Source: Planctomycetales bacterium (GTDB taxonomy: Bacteria > Planctomycetota > Planctomycetia > Pirellulales > Thermoguttaceae). Taken from it: DNA of 5,301 nucleotides. Location: contig SKJM01000510.1 in NCBI GenBank assembly GCA_007122045.1, forward strand, positions 1-5,301, given 5' to 3'. The first letter of the stretch is position 1. Each line of letters starts with the position of its first letter. Below the pieces are notes generated by a model. That model saw nothing but the letters and a program-made list of their open reading frames with translations. It did no database searches and had not been told where the DNA came from. Below, piece by piece: positions 5,058 through 5,301 of the stretch. The translations under genes and the position numbers were made by a program.

Positions 5058-5301
5058 TCACCGCTCTCGCGGCTCCTCGGCGCGGGTCGCGCGGAGGGCC
5101 TGCCGGATCGATGCGTAGCTGCGAGGCGCGCCGACGTGTTCCGGCCAGTCCACGCGGCGCAACAGGTCGCGTACCGGGCCCTTGGTGCCGGCCAGCGCGA
5201 ACCGCACGCCGTGGCCGCGGTAATCTTCCATCAGCGTCACCAGCCTCTCGGCTGCGGTGGCGTCGACGTCGTTCACCCCCGACATGTCGACAACCACCCA
5301 C
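5058..5301 (-). CDS. SulP-family anion transporter, C-terminal STAS domain (partial)
   Basis: Only the last 80 codons and the TGA (5060-5058) are in the window; the frame is open through the right edge, so the start and all membrane segments lie outside. The visible part is a STAS domain: strand WVVVDMSG, the loop VNDVDATAAE that starts the first helix, helix to EDYRGHG, strand VRFALAG, then TKGPVRDLLRRVDW and a final helix YASIRQALRA. The pairing of GVNDVDAT with LAGTKGPVRDLL is characteristic of the cytoplasmic tail of SulP sulfate/bicarbonate-type permeases, and the segment aligns to the end of that tail. A stand-alone STAS protein such as an anti-sigma antagonist is the alternative; it is less likely because those usually carry a phosphorylatable Ser in a D-S-S/T-G context. 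The transported anion cannot be told from this part. It is upstream of recG on the same strand, without evidence of shared function. Confidence 0.8.
   Translation of the reverse strand, partial: WVVVDMSGVNDVDATAAERLVTLMEDYRGHGVRFALAGTKGPVRDLLRRVDWPEHVGAPRSYASIRQALRATRAEEPRER

Overview
The window looks like ordinary chromosomal DNA from a GC-rich bacterium, most likely a planctomycete (Pirellulales-like). That guess rests on the high GC content, weak or absent Shine-Dalgarno sequences, generously spaced genes, and two secreted-protein types that planctomycetes carry in number: a HELAH-type zincin and a right-handed beta-helix protein. No marker gene settles the taxonomy, so it remains an inference.

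Layout. Positions 1-350 hold no gene I can support; the stretch is very GC-rich and full of short inverted repeats. Next come two rightward genes, each with a Sec signal peptide and apparently its own promoter: a secreted zinc metallopeptidase related to the catalytic domain of anthrax lethal factor (459-1223), and a secreted parallel beta-helix protein (1410-2681). The second gene converges on recG, which runs leftward (4805-2715) with only 33 bases between the two stops. At the right edge the last 80 codons of a SulP-type anion transporter (its STAS domain) enter on the minus strand (5301-5058), 252 bases upstream of recG.

How the genes relate. The two secreted proteins probably act outside the cytoplasm, one on peptides and one perhaps on polysaccharide, but nothing shows that they work together. 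What links them is a shared promoter architecture: an identical 10-mer GCTTGTCGGG whose TTGTCG serves as -35, 17 bases, then an extended -10 of the form TGnTAnnnT. RecG is a housekeeping branched-DNA helicase and has no functional tie to its neighbours. A strong sigma70-like promoter (TTGACA, 18 bases, TACAAT) lies in the 1224-1409 gap and points left, antisense to the metallopeptidase gene.

I see no CRISPR array, transposase, phage gene, defence system or intact RNA gene. The points most worth a second look are the lethal-factor-like active site, the paired promoters, the antisense promoter, the Cys-to-Asn ladder in the beta-helix, and the odd C-terminal tail of that protein.
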